Notes under the pieces: model-generated
What the model saw: only the letters and a program-made list of their open reading frames with translations
Database searches by the model: none
Told to the model about the DNA's origin: nothing
Translations under genes and position numbers: made by a program
Shown here: positions 1-7,695 of the stretch, piece after piece
Position numbering within the stretch: the stretch's first letter is position 1
Layout: each line of letters starts with the position of its first letter
Source of the DNA: a virus
Length of the DNA: 64,000 nt
Strand: one strand, 5' to 3'
Virus record (IMG/VR): IMGVR_UViG_3300031788_000005
Coordinates: 19,068 to 83,067 of that record

Positions 1-165
1 CAGATTCTCACAGAATAGCGGGAAAACTTGTTGGCTATCCAAGGATTTCTTACCCCATACTCCGCGCTCCCATTGTGAAGACCATATATATGTCTTTCCG
101 TCAACAGGATAGATAAACTTTATTCCACCCAAATCTGCGTCTTCCGGCAAATCTTTAATTTTCAT
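1..165 (-). CDS. Hypothetical protein, N-terminal part (window edge)
   Basis: The first 55 codons of an unrecognised protein that runs off the left edge; it begins MKIKDLPEDADLGG. Its ATG overlaps the stop of the upstream gene (ATGA, 162-165), so the two are translationally coupled. Confidence 0.6.
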   Translation of the reverse strand, partial: MKIKDLPEDADLGGIKFIYPVDGKTYIWSSQWERGVWGKKSLDSQQVFPLFCENL

Positions 166-524
166 AGTTTTTTCCAATGAGTTACCTTATCCCAAGTACC
201 TTGTTCAAAACCCTTAATAATCCAGTCATAAACATACCAATTTTCGAGTTTACCCCAATGAGTGGTATATACGAGACCACTACCCTTTTCGCTAGAAGTT
301 TTCATCCACACTTGAATTTCAGTTCCATCCTTGGGCGCGATGCTGATGGGTGCCCATTCTGTGTTCCATTTAAATTCCGCGTAAGCAATTGCTTTTTCTA
401 AAGCATCTTCCATGGCGGGAACACCTAAATCCGCCCATTGGTCAGTGGGCCACTTTCCACAGATTGTAGAAATAGCCTTGTTGAGTTGTGTGCCGAGTTC
501 GGCGATTAATTTTTGTTCTTCCAT
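162..524 (-). CDS. DUF551-like small phage protein
   Basis: 120 aa. The stretch PISIAPKDGTEIQVW matches the common phage pattern PI-APKDGT-I--W (DUF551-like, function unknown). I start at the ATG at 524 rather than a TTG at 560, because the TTGACT at 555-560 is the -35 box of a promoter whose -10 (TAAATT) ends 7 nt before this ATG. ATGA overlap with the next gene. Confidence 0.7.
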   Translation of the reverse strand: MEEQKLIAELGTQLNKAISTICGKWPTDQWADLGVPAMEDALEKAIAYAEFKWNTEWAPISIAPKDGTEIQVWMKTSSEKGSGLVYTTHWGKLENWYVYDWIIKGFEQGTWDKVTHWKKL

Positions 525-531
525 ATTCCCA

Positions 532-560
532 AATTTACCAGAACGTTCTCCCGAAGTCAA
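532..560 (-). promoter_or_regulatory. Early promoter
   Basis: TTGACT-N17-TAAATT, 7 nt before ATG 524; the transcript would be leaderless. Confidence 0.75.
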
Positions 561-730
561 GATAAATTAAAAACAAGTTTGCCATGCTTTTGCGAATGTA
601 ATCTCAGAAGGTCTTCCACCAAACAGGCCGCGTGTTCGGGTAATAGATGCGAGAAAAACCTAACTCCCAAGCCATTATACAGGCTTTTGGTCTGCTTTGG
701 GGTTAGTTGGATTTGGTTTTTTTTGCTCAT
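557..730 (-). CDS. Hypothetical protein
   Basis: 57 aa, basic, no recognised domain. Starts inside the upstream gene (56-nt overlap in another frame); a purine-rich GGAAAG precedes the chosen ATG. Could also be translated from a later start. Confidence 0.45.
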   Translation of the reverse strand: MSKKNQIQLTPKQTKSLYNGLGVRFFSHLLPEHAACLVEDLLRLHSQKHGKLVFNLS

Positions 731-1022
731 TTTTCTTTCTTTCCTTGGCGATATAGGCGTCATAATCAGCTTCGCTTTTCTCTACGACTTCTTGGATAAA
801 GTGCCTAACATCATCAAAATCCATAACCTCGCCCCTAGAGTTTATTTTATTAGGCTTGGTAAGGTTTTCTTTAAGAATTTCGCGCTCTTCTGGTGGAATG
901 GCGTTAAACACCAGTTCATAAGTAGATTTATAAAAATCTGAGAGAAGCTTGGGCTTCTCGGGTTTGGGCGTGATTGCAGGTGTTTCTTTAGTTTTTGGTT
1001 GAGTTTCTTGCTTTTGTGACAT
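675..1022 (-). CDS. Hypothetical charged protein
   Basis: 115 aa. Low-complexity Lys/Pro/Thr ends flank a predicted helical core (about residues 25-95). First gene after a strong leaderless promoter. Function not recognisable. Confidence 0.65.
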   Translation of the reverse strand: MSQKQETQPKTKETPAITPKPEKPKLLSDFYKSTYELVFNAIPPEEREILKENLTKPNKINSRGEVMDFDDVRHFIQEVVEKSEADYDAYIAKERKKNEQKKPNPTNPKADQKPV

Positions 1023-1028
1023 ATTTAT

Positions 1029-1057
1029 ATCCTAATAGAATTTTCGTTTAAAGTCAA
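1029..1057 (-). promoter_or_regulatory. Early promoter
   Basis: TTGACT-N17-TAGGAT, 6 nt before ATG 1022. Confidence 0.85.
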
Positions 1058-1103
1058 CAAAAATTTCACAGTATTGGCAACCTAGAAAAACACAACAAAA
1101 ACA

Positions 1104-1436
1104 TCAAAGGAGGCCGTGTTCTTTCTCCCACTCTTTGCGCCACTTCCTCCGAAGTTTGCACACAATCTTCCACATTGCCACACCCACAACTCGTTCTAGT
1201 TTAATTACTTGTTTCTCTGTTAATGTAGGGTGAGTCAAGTGGCCAACTATCTCATGAAATCCCGAGAGGAATAATTCACGGTCATTTTGTCGTATACTAA
1301 TTTCTGCTGTATGGTCGTAACCCGTTGCGAGTCCCATTAAATAGCGTTGCCCGTATTTTTTTGCTAAATCCGCATAAATAATTCTAGGCTTTTTAATGAT
1401 TACCCGCGAATTTAAATGTTTAGGCATCTTAACCAT
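1104..1436 (-). CDS. HExxxH-containing small protein
   Basis: 110 aa. HEIVGH followed by LTEKQVIKLERVVG resembles the small phage protein family with a metalloprotease-like HExxH helix and a following helix. The spacing here is HExxxH, so metal binding is uncertain. Starts at 1436 or 1427 are both possible. Confidence 0.55.
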   Translation of the reverse strand: MVKMPKHLNSRVIIKKPRIIYADLAKKYGQRYLMGLATGYDHTAEISIRQNDRELFLSGFHEIVGHLTHPTLTEKQVIKLERVVGVAMWKIVCKLRRKWRKEWEKEHGLL

Positions 1437-1464
1437 AATTACACCATACAACAAGTTTGGTTAA

Positions 1465-1557
1465 TTATTTTCTATTAATTTCCCAAACAACAAAACCACA
1501 TACCAAAGCTCCAATAAATAATCCCAAGTAATATGACCAAATAGAACATTCACTCAT
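1465..1557 (-). CDS. Tiny membrane protein
   Basis: 30 aa with one hydrophobic segment (about residues 7-24) and a charged C-terminus; begins MSECSIWSYYLG. No family recognised. Confidence 0.4.
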   Translation of the reverse strand: MSECSIWSYYLGLFIGALVCGFVVWEINRK

Positions 1558-1608
1558 ATATATTAATCGCTATACTCTTTGTCCCAGAGGGAAATTTTTG
1601 GCGGTTTT

Positions 1609-1776
1609 TTAATATTTTTTTCTTTGTTTAAGACATTTCTTACAGGTCACTCTATCCCATCTATTACTTGTTTGAACAAGGATATAGCGATTAATAGCGT
1701 TAGAATATTTATAAAGTCCTATCCGGCACTGAGTTTCTCCCCAAGTTGGACAAGTTTTATGGATTATTTTCTTAAT
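1609..1776 (-). CDS. Small zinc-binding phage protein, non-AUG start
   Basis: About 55 aa ending DRVTCKKCLKQRKKY. The WxxVTCKKCL motif is typical of a small phage protein family of unknown role. There is no ATG: the frame continues directly after the in-frame TAA of the gene above (1780-1782), with ATT at 1776 as best start. Either a non-AUG start or a gene split by a stop codon. Confidence 0.45.
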   Translation of the reverse strand: MKKIIHKTCPTWGETQCRIGLYKYSNAINRYILVQTSNRWDRVTCKKCLKQRKKY

Positions 1777-1779
1777 AAA

Positions 1780-1977
1780 TTAGCACGGCTTTCCGCAGTT
1801 GGGGCAAATAGCTCTTCCAGAACGAGTTACATTTACTTTACAGTTACATCGCGGACACAGCCCAAAGAAAAGCCATACGCCGCGCTTAAGATATTGTTTC
1901 TTATAATGCCACCAATTACCCGTGAGGATAATAAATGAAGCACTAGAAACAATAATAAAAATTAGTAAATATTTCAT
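1780..1977 (-). CDS. Membrane-anchored zinc ribbon
   Basis: 65 aa. An N-terminal membrane segment (residues 3-20) is followed by a zinc ribbon CPRC...CPNC (about 41-60). Its ATG overlaps the TAA of the upstream mini-gene. Confidence 0.6.
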   Translation of the reverse strand: MKYLLIFIIVSSASFIILTGNWWHYKKQYLKRGVWLFFGLCPRCNCKVNVTRSGRAICPNCGKPC

Positions 1978-2060
1978 TATTTATTGCCCTTCCTACATTC
2001 CATAATGGTGCCATATACCATAATGGCAACCACAATATAGACCCATGAGTTATTAAACAT
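1977..2060 (-). CDS. Tiny membrane protein
   Basis: 27 aa with one hydrophobic segment and a positively charged end (ECRKGNK). Stop overlaps the next start (TAATG), which favours a real coupled gene. Confidence 0.4.
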   Translation of the reverse strand: MFNNSWVYIVVAIMVYGTIMECRKGNK

Positions 2061-2086
2061 AAAATTAATATATCAGAGTATTCGAG

Positions 2087-2257
2087 TCATTTCAACTCTA
2101 ATCTCGTCCATTGACCGCAATCACTACAACTAACTGTCTTTTCTGAAGTTTTCATATTTTGAAAATTTTTATTGGCGCATACTGGACAAACCCACCAAAC
2201 TTCAATTGGTTTAGAAATATAAGGATTAATTACGATTGTTTTGTTGGTTTTTTCCAT
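2087..2257 (-). CDS. Zinc-ribbon protein
   Basis: 56 aa. CPVC and CSDC pairs 21 residues apart form a likely zinc ribbon. No partner or role can be inferred. Confidence 0.6.
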   Translation of the reverse strand: MEKTNKTIVINPYISKPIEVWWVCPVCANKNFQNMKTSEKTVSCSDCGQWTRLELK

Positions 2258-2259
2258 AA

Positions 2260-2523
2260 TTATTCTTGGTATAAAATTTTTCCGTGGTTTTTACAAGATT
2301 CATTCCATTCTTTTCGACGTTGTATCTCGATTTTTGCTTCATCTAAAGATTTAAGAAAGTTTTCTTGTTGTTGTTTGTTTGGCGAAAATATATCTATATC
2401 TGATAATTCTTCGCTTCCATTAAACCATCTTCGAATTGCGCCACCACAAATGAATACCCCAAATTGAGGTTCAATTGGCGGCTTAGTGCCACGCATATCA
2501 TCAGTTTTAAGTTGTATAATCAT
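2260..2523 (-). CDS. Minimal nucleotidyltransferase-like protein
   Basis: 87 aa. CGGAIRRWF...SDIDIFSP matches the pol-beta nucleotidyltransferase signature GG-x(9-13)-SDIDxF. Only the catalytic strand-helix core is present, as in MNT-type antitoxins and tRNA-nucleotidyltransferase-like phage proteins. ATGA overlap with the upstream gene. Substrate unknown. Confidence 0.6.
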   Translation of the reverse strand: MIIQLKTDDMRGTKPPIEPQFGVFICGGAIRRWFNGSEELSDIDIFSPNKQQQENFLKSLDEAKIEIQRRKEWNESCKNHGKILYQE

Positions 2524-3053
2524 TTCCTATCCTCGTCTAAAATCATCCCACTCACTGAGCCACCACTACTTTCCATGTACTGAAATTTAGCTTCGGGGTA
2601 TTGTTTAATCAATTCTTTATACCTATAGTAGTTGCCCAGTGTCGGCTTTTCATCTTTGTAAACAACATCAGTCATAACCCCCATCCAATAACCATTCTTG
2701 GGGAATTCCCTACCCTTCGACAAGACGACAAAAGTATACAACTTATCCCGAACGTCCACGCCAGTGTCACTGAACAAAGCATCACTATTACTATGCCAGC
2801 CGCCATGAAGTTCAAAAGTCGTTCCGTCTACCAAAGGAAACGACAATGTGGCACCACCAAATCCAGCCATACTATCTTTGGAATTAGAAGTATTTTTGGG
2901 GTTATTAGTAACATACACATTCGACGCCGCGTCATCTTCGGTCGAAACTAACCAAGTATTACCACTTTTGCCGATATACTTGTTGTATTTGTGGGAGACG
3001 GCTTCGGCTTGTCCTGAGAACGCTCCCTGAGATTTAATTGTATAATCGCTCAT
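2520..3053 (-). CDS. Hypothetical protein
   Basis: 177 aa, rich in Gly, Ser and aromatic residues; probably beta-rich and soluble. I start at ATG 3053, placed 7 nt after the -10 box. No family recognised with certainty. Confidence 0.65.
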   Translation of the reverse strand: MSDYTIKSQGAFSGQAEAVSHKYNKYIGKSGNTWLVSTEDDAASNVYVTNNPKNTSNSKDSMAGFGGATLSFPLVDGTTFELHGGWHSNSDALFSDTGVDVRDKLYTFVVLSKGREFPKNGYWMGVMTDVVYKDEKPTLGNYYRYKELIKQYPEAKFQYMESSGGSVSGMILDEDRK

Positions 3054-3060
3054 ATAAGTA

Positions 3061-3089
3061 ACATTACCACGTTTTGATTTGGAAGTCAA
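3061..3089 (-). promoter_or_regulatory. Early promoter
   Basis: TTGACT-N17-TAATGT, 7 nt before ATG 3053; overlaps the end of the upstream gene. Confidence 0.8.
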
Positions 3090-3268
3090 GCACCAAAAAA
3101 TTCATCTTGGCATTTTTGGCACAAACCACTCAGCTTTAATTCTTTAAGAGACAATTCGTCTCGAAAGGTCGTGGCATCAATCGGCATAAGACAGAAGGGG
3201 CATTTACCGCTTTCAACATCCTTGACTTGTTGGTCGAATCCGGCAGATTTCATTATTTGTTTGTTCAT
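3086..3268 (-). CDS. Zinc-finger protein (CPFC/CQKCQ family)
   Basis: 60 aa. CPFC, FRDELS-KE, SGLCQKCQDEFFG is a widespread small phage family with two CxxC knuckles; function unknown. ATGA overlap with the upstream gene. Confidence 0.75.
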   Translation of the reverse strand: MNKQIMKSAGFDQQVKDVESGKCPFCLMPIDATTFRDELSLKELKLSGLCQKCQDEFFGA

Positions 3269-3471
3269 GGTTTATGCCTTAGTTTTTCTAACGCTTCACA
3301 AAACTCATTTAATTGTTTGGCAGTTACATTCGTACTGGCCCCACTTCCCATAAATGACAAAACTACCACATCGTCATCTATAATTTTGTTTTCCACCAGA
3401 AAGTATTCGGCGGAAACAAATGCCCACCACGTTGCAATGGGAGAGAATTTTTCTAGTAAATGTTTGTTCAT
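3265..3471 (-). CDS. Hypothetical protein
   Basis: 68 aa with alternating strands and a C-terminal helix. No recognised motif. Confidence 0.5.
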   Translation of the reverse strand: MNKHLLEKFSPIATWWAFVSAEYFLVENKIIDDDVVVLSFMGSGASTNVTAKQLNEFCEALEKLRHKP

Positions 3472-3491
3472 AAATCTTTGTGTAAGGAAAC

Positions 3492-3731
3492 TTAAGACAT
3501 TTCATCGTGACTTCCGCGAGACAGAGTACTTCCAGCATAAAGTCGTTTAACACACTGACAAAGATTAGTCGTATCTACTCGACCTAGGTGGTTCATATAT
3601 TCTAGTGTAAAACCTTTTGGAGTTAGTTTAACAACCTTAGCCTTCACCAAACCCTTATAACTCGGCGGGTTAATGGCGACTTCATCACCAACGAAAACAG
3701 GGTGGCCGAATATGTCTAGTTTATGGTTCAT
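3492..3731 (-). CDS. KOW/SH3-like small protein
   Basis: 79 aa. FVGDEVAINPPSYKGLVKAKVVKLTPKGFTLEY split over a five-strand pattern looks like a KOW-type barrel. One of four such genes in the window (5958, 6176, 8063). Confidence 0.5.
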   Translation of the reverse strand: MNHKLDIFGHPVFVGDEVAINPPSYKGLVKAKVVKLTPKGFTLEYMNHLGRVDTTNLCQCVKRLYAGSTLSRGSHDEMS

Positions 3732-3732
3732 A

Positions 3733-3918
3733 TTATTTTAAGTAAATTTGCATTTTTGTTTTGAGATATTTCAATTTCTCAATATCTCTTCGAACGGCAG
3801 TTTGGCATTCGACGGCTGTACTGTTATAAGACTTCTGACGATTAAGCGTATCAAAATTAGTTTCAATGCGAAATATAAGTTGTCCTAATTCGTCAATAAT
3901 GGTTTCGTTTACAGTCAT
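3733..3918 (-). CDS. Hypothetical helical protein
   Basis: 61 aa, probably a helical hairpin. It lies 130 nt downstream of a promoter with a folded leader. Confidence 0.5.
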   Translation of the reverse strand: MTVNETIIDELGQLIFRIETNFDTLNRQKSYNSTAVECQTAVRRDIEKLKYLKTKMQIYLK

Positions 3919-4048
3919 AAATTTTAAAATGTGGACAAAATTAACACCCGAATGTCATTTCTTAACGAAGCTTGAAATAAAAAGGCGCATCGGCGTCCGT
4001 CCAGTTTACCCCGCGTTTTCGTCTTGCCTTTCGGCGTCCACAAAAATA
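3919..4048 (-). ncRNA. Structured 5' leader
   Basis: Unlike most operons here, the promoter is followed by about 130 nt of leader. It is closed by a 7-bp stem (3930-3936 with 4036-4042) and holds a GCC-GAAA-GGC hairpin (4026-4035). Candidate cis-regulatory RNA. Confidence 0.4.
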
Positions 4049-4077
4049 AGATTAGCAGAAGATTCAATATAAGTCAA
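4049..4077 (-). promoter_or_regulatory. Early promoter with long leader
   Basis: TTGACT-N17-TAATCT; first ATG is 130 nt away at 3918. Confidence 0.75.
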
Positions 4078-5088
4078 CTACTTTTTTGAATCGTAGTGTT
4101 TATTAATGACCTTAAAACTTCCACCGTTTTTAAGCTTAATGACAACTCCCTCAAACGGCTGGCCGTTAATTTCGGTTAATTCTTCGTCATACTTTTTAAT
4201 TAATTCTGGAGTCAAAATAACACCCTTTTCCAACATTGGAACAGTTTCAATATTAAGTATTTCAGCTACTTTTTCATAGTAGAATAAACCTTCTGTACCC
4301 TCATAATTTAATGTGTCTAAATTTAAAACACTAAATAAAGCAAAACCCAATGGCAACTTCGCATGAGGATTTACCGGACCTGCCTGAATTCCACCCCCGT
4401 AAATCTCGCCACGAAGAGCAAGATTAACTTTAAATTTATTACAGAAATGAGTAAGTTTATTTAAAATGTCTATTTTTTTGGCAATTATAGTATAATTATT
4501 TACTGCGTCCAATTTCAAATCCATAGAACGAGTTGTAATACCAGTATCATAATGGTAATCCCAATCGGCGGTTTCTAATTCTAGCGTCTTCTCCTTACAA
4601 TAGGCAGTCAAACTACTACCGTCAATTTTCAGAGTCACATCAACAATTTCACCATAAGGAATATTAAGAAGATTCTGGTATCTTTCCTCGTCAGACTTAA
4701 AAATTCCGTGGGGTAGATTACCTTTTGCATCAAGATTTTGAGGAAGAGGGGGTTCATAATGCGTTATCCCCAAAATTCCAGAGACTTCATATCCTTCTTC
4801 AGCCAAAAATGTGTTATATTGAATGATTGACGGGCTTTCGACAATACCCATCGAAAAAACACCCCTTAACTTTATGGCTCGAACCCGACTAGACTTTGCC
4901 TTGTAAAATTTAGCCCATTCTGCGTCAGGTAAGACTGTATCTGGGGAAATAAACACAACCAAATCTTCAACCTTAAATTGGTTTCGCTTTACGATTACTT
5001 GGTAATTTAGCACCGTTACGATGGAAAGAAACTCACCGTTAGGATGGTCAATGATTGATTTAATTTTTTCAATACTTGCTAGTTTCAT
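4078..5088 (-). CDS. RNA ligase, Rnl5/DraRnl-like
   Basis: 336 aa. Seals RNA nicks by ligase adenylylation. An N-terminal OB-like region (about 1-110) precedes the nucleotidyltransferase domain: motif I K154-IDGS, motif III ALRGEIYG (224-231), motif IV EGVVIK (313-318), motif V FKVINK (325-330). This N-terminal-OB order fits the Deinococcus DRB0094 (Rnl5) type. Likely role: repair of cleaved tRNA or other RNA during infection; the large phage tRNA set fits this. It has its own promoter and a folded leader. Confidence 0.9.
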   Translation of the reverse strand: MKLASIEKIKSIIDHPNGEFLSIVTVLNYQVIVKRNQFKVEDLVVFISPDTVLPDAEWAKFYKAKSSRVRAIKLRGVFSMGIVESPSIIQYNTFLAEEGYEVSGILGITHYEPPLPQNLDAKGNLPHGIFKSDEERYQNLLNIPYGEIVDVTLKIDGSSLTAYCKEKTLELETADWDYHYDTGITTRSMDLKLDAVNNYTIIAKKIDILNKLTHFCNKFKVNLALRGEIYGGGIQAGPVNPHAKLPLGFALFSVLNLDTLNYEGTEGLFYYEKVAEILNIETVPMLEKGVILTPELIKKYDEELTEINGQPFEGVVIKLKNGGSFKVINKHYDSKK

Positions 5089-5236
5089 AAATTTTAAATG
5101 TTGGTGCCAGATTCTCTCGGCCTTGCGAGCCTATTCCACTGACAAATGACTCATACCTCACACCTTTGAGTCCACGACTTGAGAATTCGTGTGCGTCTCA
5201 CACCCTTCTTGGGGTAATGTTCTTTCGCCAACCAAC
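5089..5236 (-). ncRNA. Structured leader of the RNA ligase gene
   Basis: About 150 nt between promoter and ATG hold four hairpins: 5202-5205/5212-5215, 5189-5193/5199-5203, 5148-5153/5167-5172 and 5116-5119/5126-5129. The 3' end before the AT-rich start region reads CTGGCACCA. No tRNA cloverleaf fits. Confidence 0.45.
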
Positions 5237-5242
5237 AAAATC

Positions 5243-5271
5243 ATACTATCAAACTATTCCGCAGAAGTCAA
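5243..5271 (-). promoter_or_regulatory. Early promoter of RNA ligase
   Basis: TTGACT-N17-TAGTAT; one of the few with a long leader. Confidence 0.8.
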
Positions 5272-5277
5272 CTCTTT

Positions 5278-5457
5278 TTAGGCAGATTGTTTGGCTAAAT
5301 AAATTAAATAATACAACCATTTAAAACTATCATCTTGTTCAAGAGTGGGATTGCAATCGGGACATTTCCTCATTTGTAGTAGAGAGTCCGCGATACTCAT
5401 TTCCGCTTCTTTTATTTTAAGAAGTCTTTTTTGTCTGGGCGTTTTAAATTTTTTCAT
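5278..5457 (-). CDS. Hypothetical protein
   Basis: 59 aa; a basic helical N-terminus then KCPDC. Overlaps the upstream gene by ATGA (5454-5457). Confidence 0.6.
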   Translation of the reverse strand: MKKFKTPRQKRLLKIKEAEMSIADSLLQMRKCPDCNPTLEQDDSFKWLYYLIYLAKQSA

Positions 5458-5948
5458 GACTTTTTTCGCGGCTTTTTAGTTGGCTTCTTGGGCGCGGGTT
5501 TGAGTGTTTCTTTCTGGAACTCAGCAAAGTCTTTTAATTCTTTTTCGAGTTTGGCTTTATTTTTCTGTTGGTCGGAGAATTTTTTCTTTTGTTCGGCAAA
5601 TAGTTTGTGGAAAATTACTTTTTGTTCGTCAGCGGTTTTATAAAGTCCTGCATCTGAGTAACATAGGTAAGTACGTAGGGGCACTTGTTTCTCAATATCC
5701 GTACCTTCTTGGTGACACAAAATCACCGGCCCAAGAAGTACTGAGTCGTTTTTGGCATCGGGGTGCATTGTAATAGCAACACAATTGTCATCCCTCAACT
5801 TTTCAAGCGTCTCAATTAATCGTACCCCACACTCATATTGCTGACAAATTATATCTTGTTCAGCATTGAATTGGTCAAGTTCTACCCTAGCAGAAAAGTT
5901 TACTCCATTCAAAATGTATACTGGCAATTTTAAATCATTGGCAATCAT
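5454..5948 (-). CDS. Hypothetical protein with coiled-coil tail
   Basis: 164 aa. A globular N-terminal part is followed by a charged coiled coil (about 105-145) and a Lys/Pro-rich end. Unrecognised. Confidence 0.6.
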   Translation of the reverse strand: MIANDLKLPVYILNGVNFSARVELDQFNAEQDIICQQYECGVRLIETLEKLRDDNCVAITMHPDAKNDSVLLGPVILCHQEGTDIEKQVPLRTYLCYSDAGLYKTADEQKVIFHKLFAEQKKKFSDQQKNKAKLEKELKDFAEFQKETLKPAPKKPTKKPRKKS

Positions 5949-5957
5949 AAATAAATT

Positions 5958-6179
5958 CTAAATCTTTTTTACTTGAGATAGATATACACTACACATATCA
6001 CCCGTCAAGATATTTTTCACATTTAAATAGCGGAGTTTACCGCCGAATTTAACAACCTCAGTCACTTGACCCTCAAAATCTTTCTCAAAGGTATCGTTTT
6101 CAGTCTTGAAAACAAAAACCTTATCAAAGACATGGAACCCGTCTAAATTAAGTTCAAATTGTGGGCTAATAAATTTCAT
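5958..6179 (-). CDS. KOW-like small protein
   Basis: 73 aa. HVFDKVFVF...FEGQVTEVVKFGG resembles a KOW barrel. ATGA overlap with the upstream gene. Confidence 0.5.
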   Translation of the reverse strand: MKFISPQFELNLDGFHVFDKVFVFKTENDTFEKDFEGQVTEVVKFGGKLRYLNVKNILTGDMCSVYLSQVKKI

Positions 6180-6358
6180 ACGACAACGTCAAATTCTCCT
6201 CTGACCCACCTTACTGGCGGAATAAACTCGTCAGGATTTTCTGATTCAATTAAGTAAGTGTCATCCTTTGCACGAAATTCAGTAATTACGCCGACGAAAT
6301 CCTTGAAATTTCCCACAAGTATCCTGACGCGTACCCCGATTGGAAATAGGTCTTTCAT
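6176..6358 (-). CDS. KOW-domain small protein
   Basis: 60 aa. GVRVRILVGNFKDFVGVI is a clear KOW motif (NusG/L24-like RNA-binding barrel). Start 6358 chosen because it makes an ATGA overlap with the upstream gene. Confidence 0.6.
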   Translation of the reverse strand: MKDLFPIGVRVRILVGNFKDFVGVITEFRAKDDTYLIESENPDEFIPPVRWVRGEFDVVV

Positions 6359-6540
6359 TCGGTTAAATACTCCCTTTTCTGAATCCACACTTGGTCTAAT
6401 ACCAAGTTTTCGTCTTCCTGCTTGGCAATTTCCCATCGCGGGTCAAGACGAATAAGAGTATCAGCGTCTTTATAACTCACTAATTGAGTGTCCAAAATGC
6501 GGTAGGGTTTAAATAATTTGAGATAGATTTTGCGGAACAT
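6355..6540 (-). CDS. Hypothetical protein
   Basis: 61 aa from ATG 6540; basic N-terminus, acidic middle. Unrecognised; ATGA-coupled to the KOW gene. Confidence 0.5.
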   Translation of the reverse strand: MFRKIYLKLFKPYRILDTQLVSYKDADTLIRLDPRWEIAKQEDENLVLDQVWIQKREYLTE

Positions 6541-6548
6541 AGTTTTTT

Positions 6549-6743
6549 TTAGTTTTTGTTTTGGTGTTGATTGCAGCCGAACCATTTTTCGGTTATAATT
6601 TCTTTGCCATTTGTGCCATATGCTCCGAAAGTCATTTCTCGGGAAGCGCCACAGTACATTTCGTCACTAGGATTTTTACTTTCTCCAAAGTGGCTATCTG
6701 GAATGTCAGTCCAGAATTTGCAAGTTGAGCAGGTTTTGTCCAT
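6549..6743 (-). CDS. Cys-rich phage protein
   Basis: 64 aa. MDKTCSTCKFW at the start and WFGCNQH at the end are the hallmark of a small phage Cys-rich family. First gene after a leaderless promoter. Confidence 0.65.
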   Translation of the reverse strand: MDKTCSTCKFWTDIPDSHFGESKNPSDEMYCGASREMTFGAYGTNGKEIITEKWFGCNQHQNKN

Positions 6744-6749
6744 GTTTAA

Positions 6750-6778
6750 ATCCTAACAGAATATTTGTTTTGTGTCAA
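6750..6778 (-). promoter_or_regulatory. Early promoter
   Basis: TTGACA-N17-TAGGAT, 6 nt before ATG 6743. Confidence 0.85.
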
Positions 6779-6784
6779 CAAAAA

Positions 6785-7010
6785 TTACCACTTAATTTTC
6801 CCGCCACGATTACGAGCCTTAATAATACGTGTATTTTCTTCCTTCGAAAGCCTGTTTAGTCTTTTTTGGCGGGTTTCGGGTGTCTTGTCGTATTCAGGTA
6901 TGTGGGTGGTGAGGTTAAGTAAAAGACTGCGTTGGAAACGTAGCTAGTTCGTCGTAAAAAATATACGAAGCCGTCTTTCCGCGAATTGGGTCTGAGGGAT
7001 TATTAGTCAT
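6785..7010 (-). pseudogene. Small gene needing a +1 frameshift
   Basis: Frame one gives 31 aa (7010 to 6915, IRGKTASYIFYDELATFP) and ends at TAA. A +1 shift just before that stop opens 50 more codons (EYDKTPETRQKRL...RNRGGKIKW) ending at 6785. The second part has no start of its own. Either a frameshift mutation or programmed recoding. Confidence 0.45.
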
Positions 7011-7659
7011 TTTTTAGTCCATGTTTTTTTAATTCTGCTCGGTTGAGTTGACGCTTTAAAATTATCTTAAACGACGGAGGAAAGTTAATTATTGTTTCGA
7101 GAATTATATCATGGGGTTTCAGATTAGTTGGATTACTAATAATTCCCGCTTTTATTTGATACCAAATACCATTTAATTTATAAAGCTGATTGTAATTCCC
7201 CAAAATACGACAACGTGCATCACGTGCTTCTTGCTGTTTTTTTTGATAACTTTTCCTAGTCGGCGGGGTGTAAATACAGATAGTCTTTGAAACAGGATGA
7301 ACATAAAAAATTTTTTGACCACCTTCGACTGGCATTGCCGAATCATCGCGGTCACGCCATGGAGTAGGATAGTCGGAATAATAATAAATTTTCTTATCTT
7401 CTCCTACAAACGTATTAAATTCCAGATGACGGCGCAAATTATGGGCCAACCTAAATTCCTTGGGAACCCATTTGGCGTGAACGTAATTGTGAATAACGGT
7501 ATCGACATTCTTTCCAAGATTAGATTCTAACCAACGCTGCATTCTGCGCCATGAAAAATTCCAACCGAAATATTTATCATTTTCCCAAGAATAATCATGA
7601 TTCCGTTCGCGGGAAGGAAGATTTTCTAACTTTTCTTCGCGTTGTGTTTGCCAGTTCAT
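7003..7659 (-). CDS. Hypothetical protein, 218 aa
   Basis: Rich in Trp, Tyr and Arg; unrecognised. The upstream-extended start at 7695 is rejected because it lies in the -35 box; ATG 7659 is 7 nt after the -10. Confidence 0.7.
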   Translation of the reverse strand: MNWQTQREEKLENLPSRERNHDYSWENDKYFGWNFSWRRMQRWLESNLGKNVDTVIHNYVHAKWVPKEFRLAHNLRRHLEFNTFVGEDKKIYYYSDYPTPWRDRDDSAMPVEGGQKIFYVHPVSKTICIYTPPTRKSYQKKQQEARDARCRILGNYNQLYKLNGIWYQIKAGIISNPTNLKPHDIILETIINFPPSFKIILKRQLNRAELKKHGLKND

Positions 7660-7666
7660 GATTAAG

Positions 7667-7695
7667 AATTTATTAGATAGGTTGCTTTTTGTCAA
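7667..7695 (-). promoter_or_regulatory. Early promoter
   Basis: TTGACA-N17-TAAATT, 7 nt before ATG 7659. Confidence 0.85.

Noticed and set aside
5100-5230. Possible tRNA ending CTGGCACCA before the RNA ligase gene
   Set aside because: No matching 5' acceptor strand and no T-arm; hairpin order does not fit a cloverleaf.
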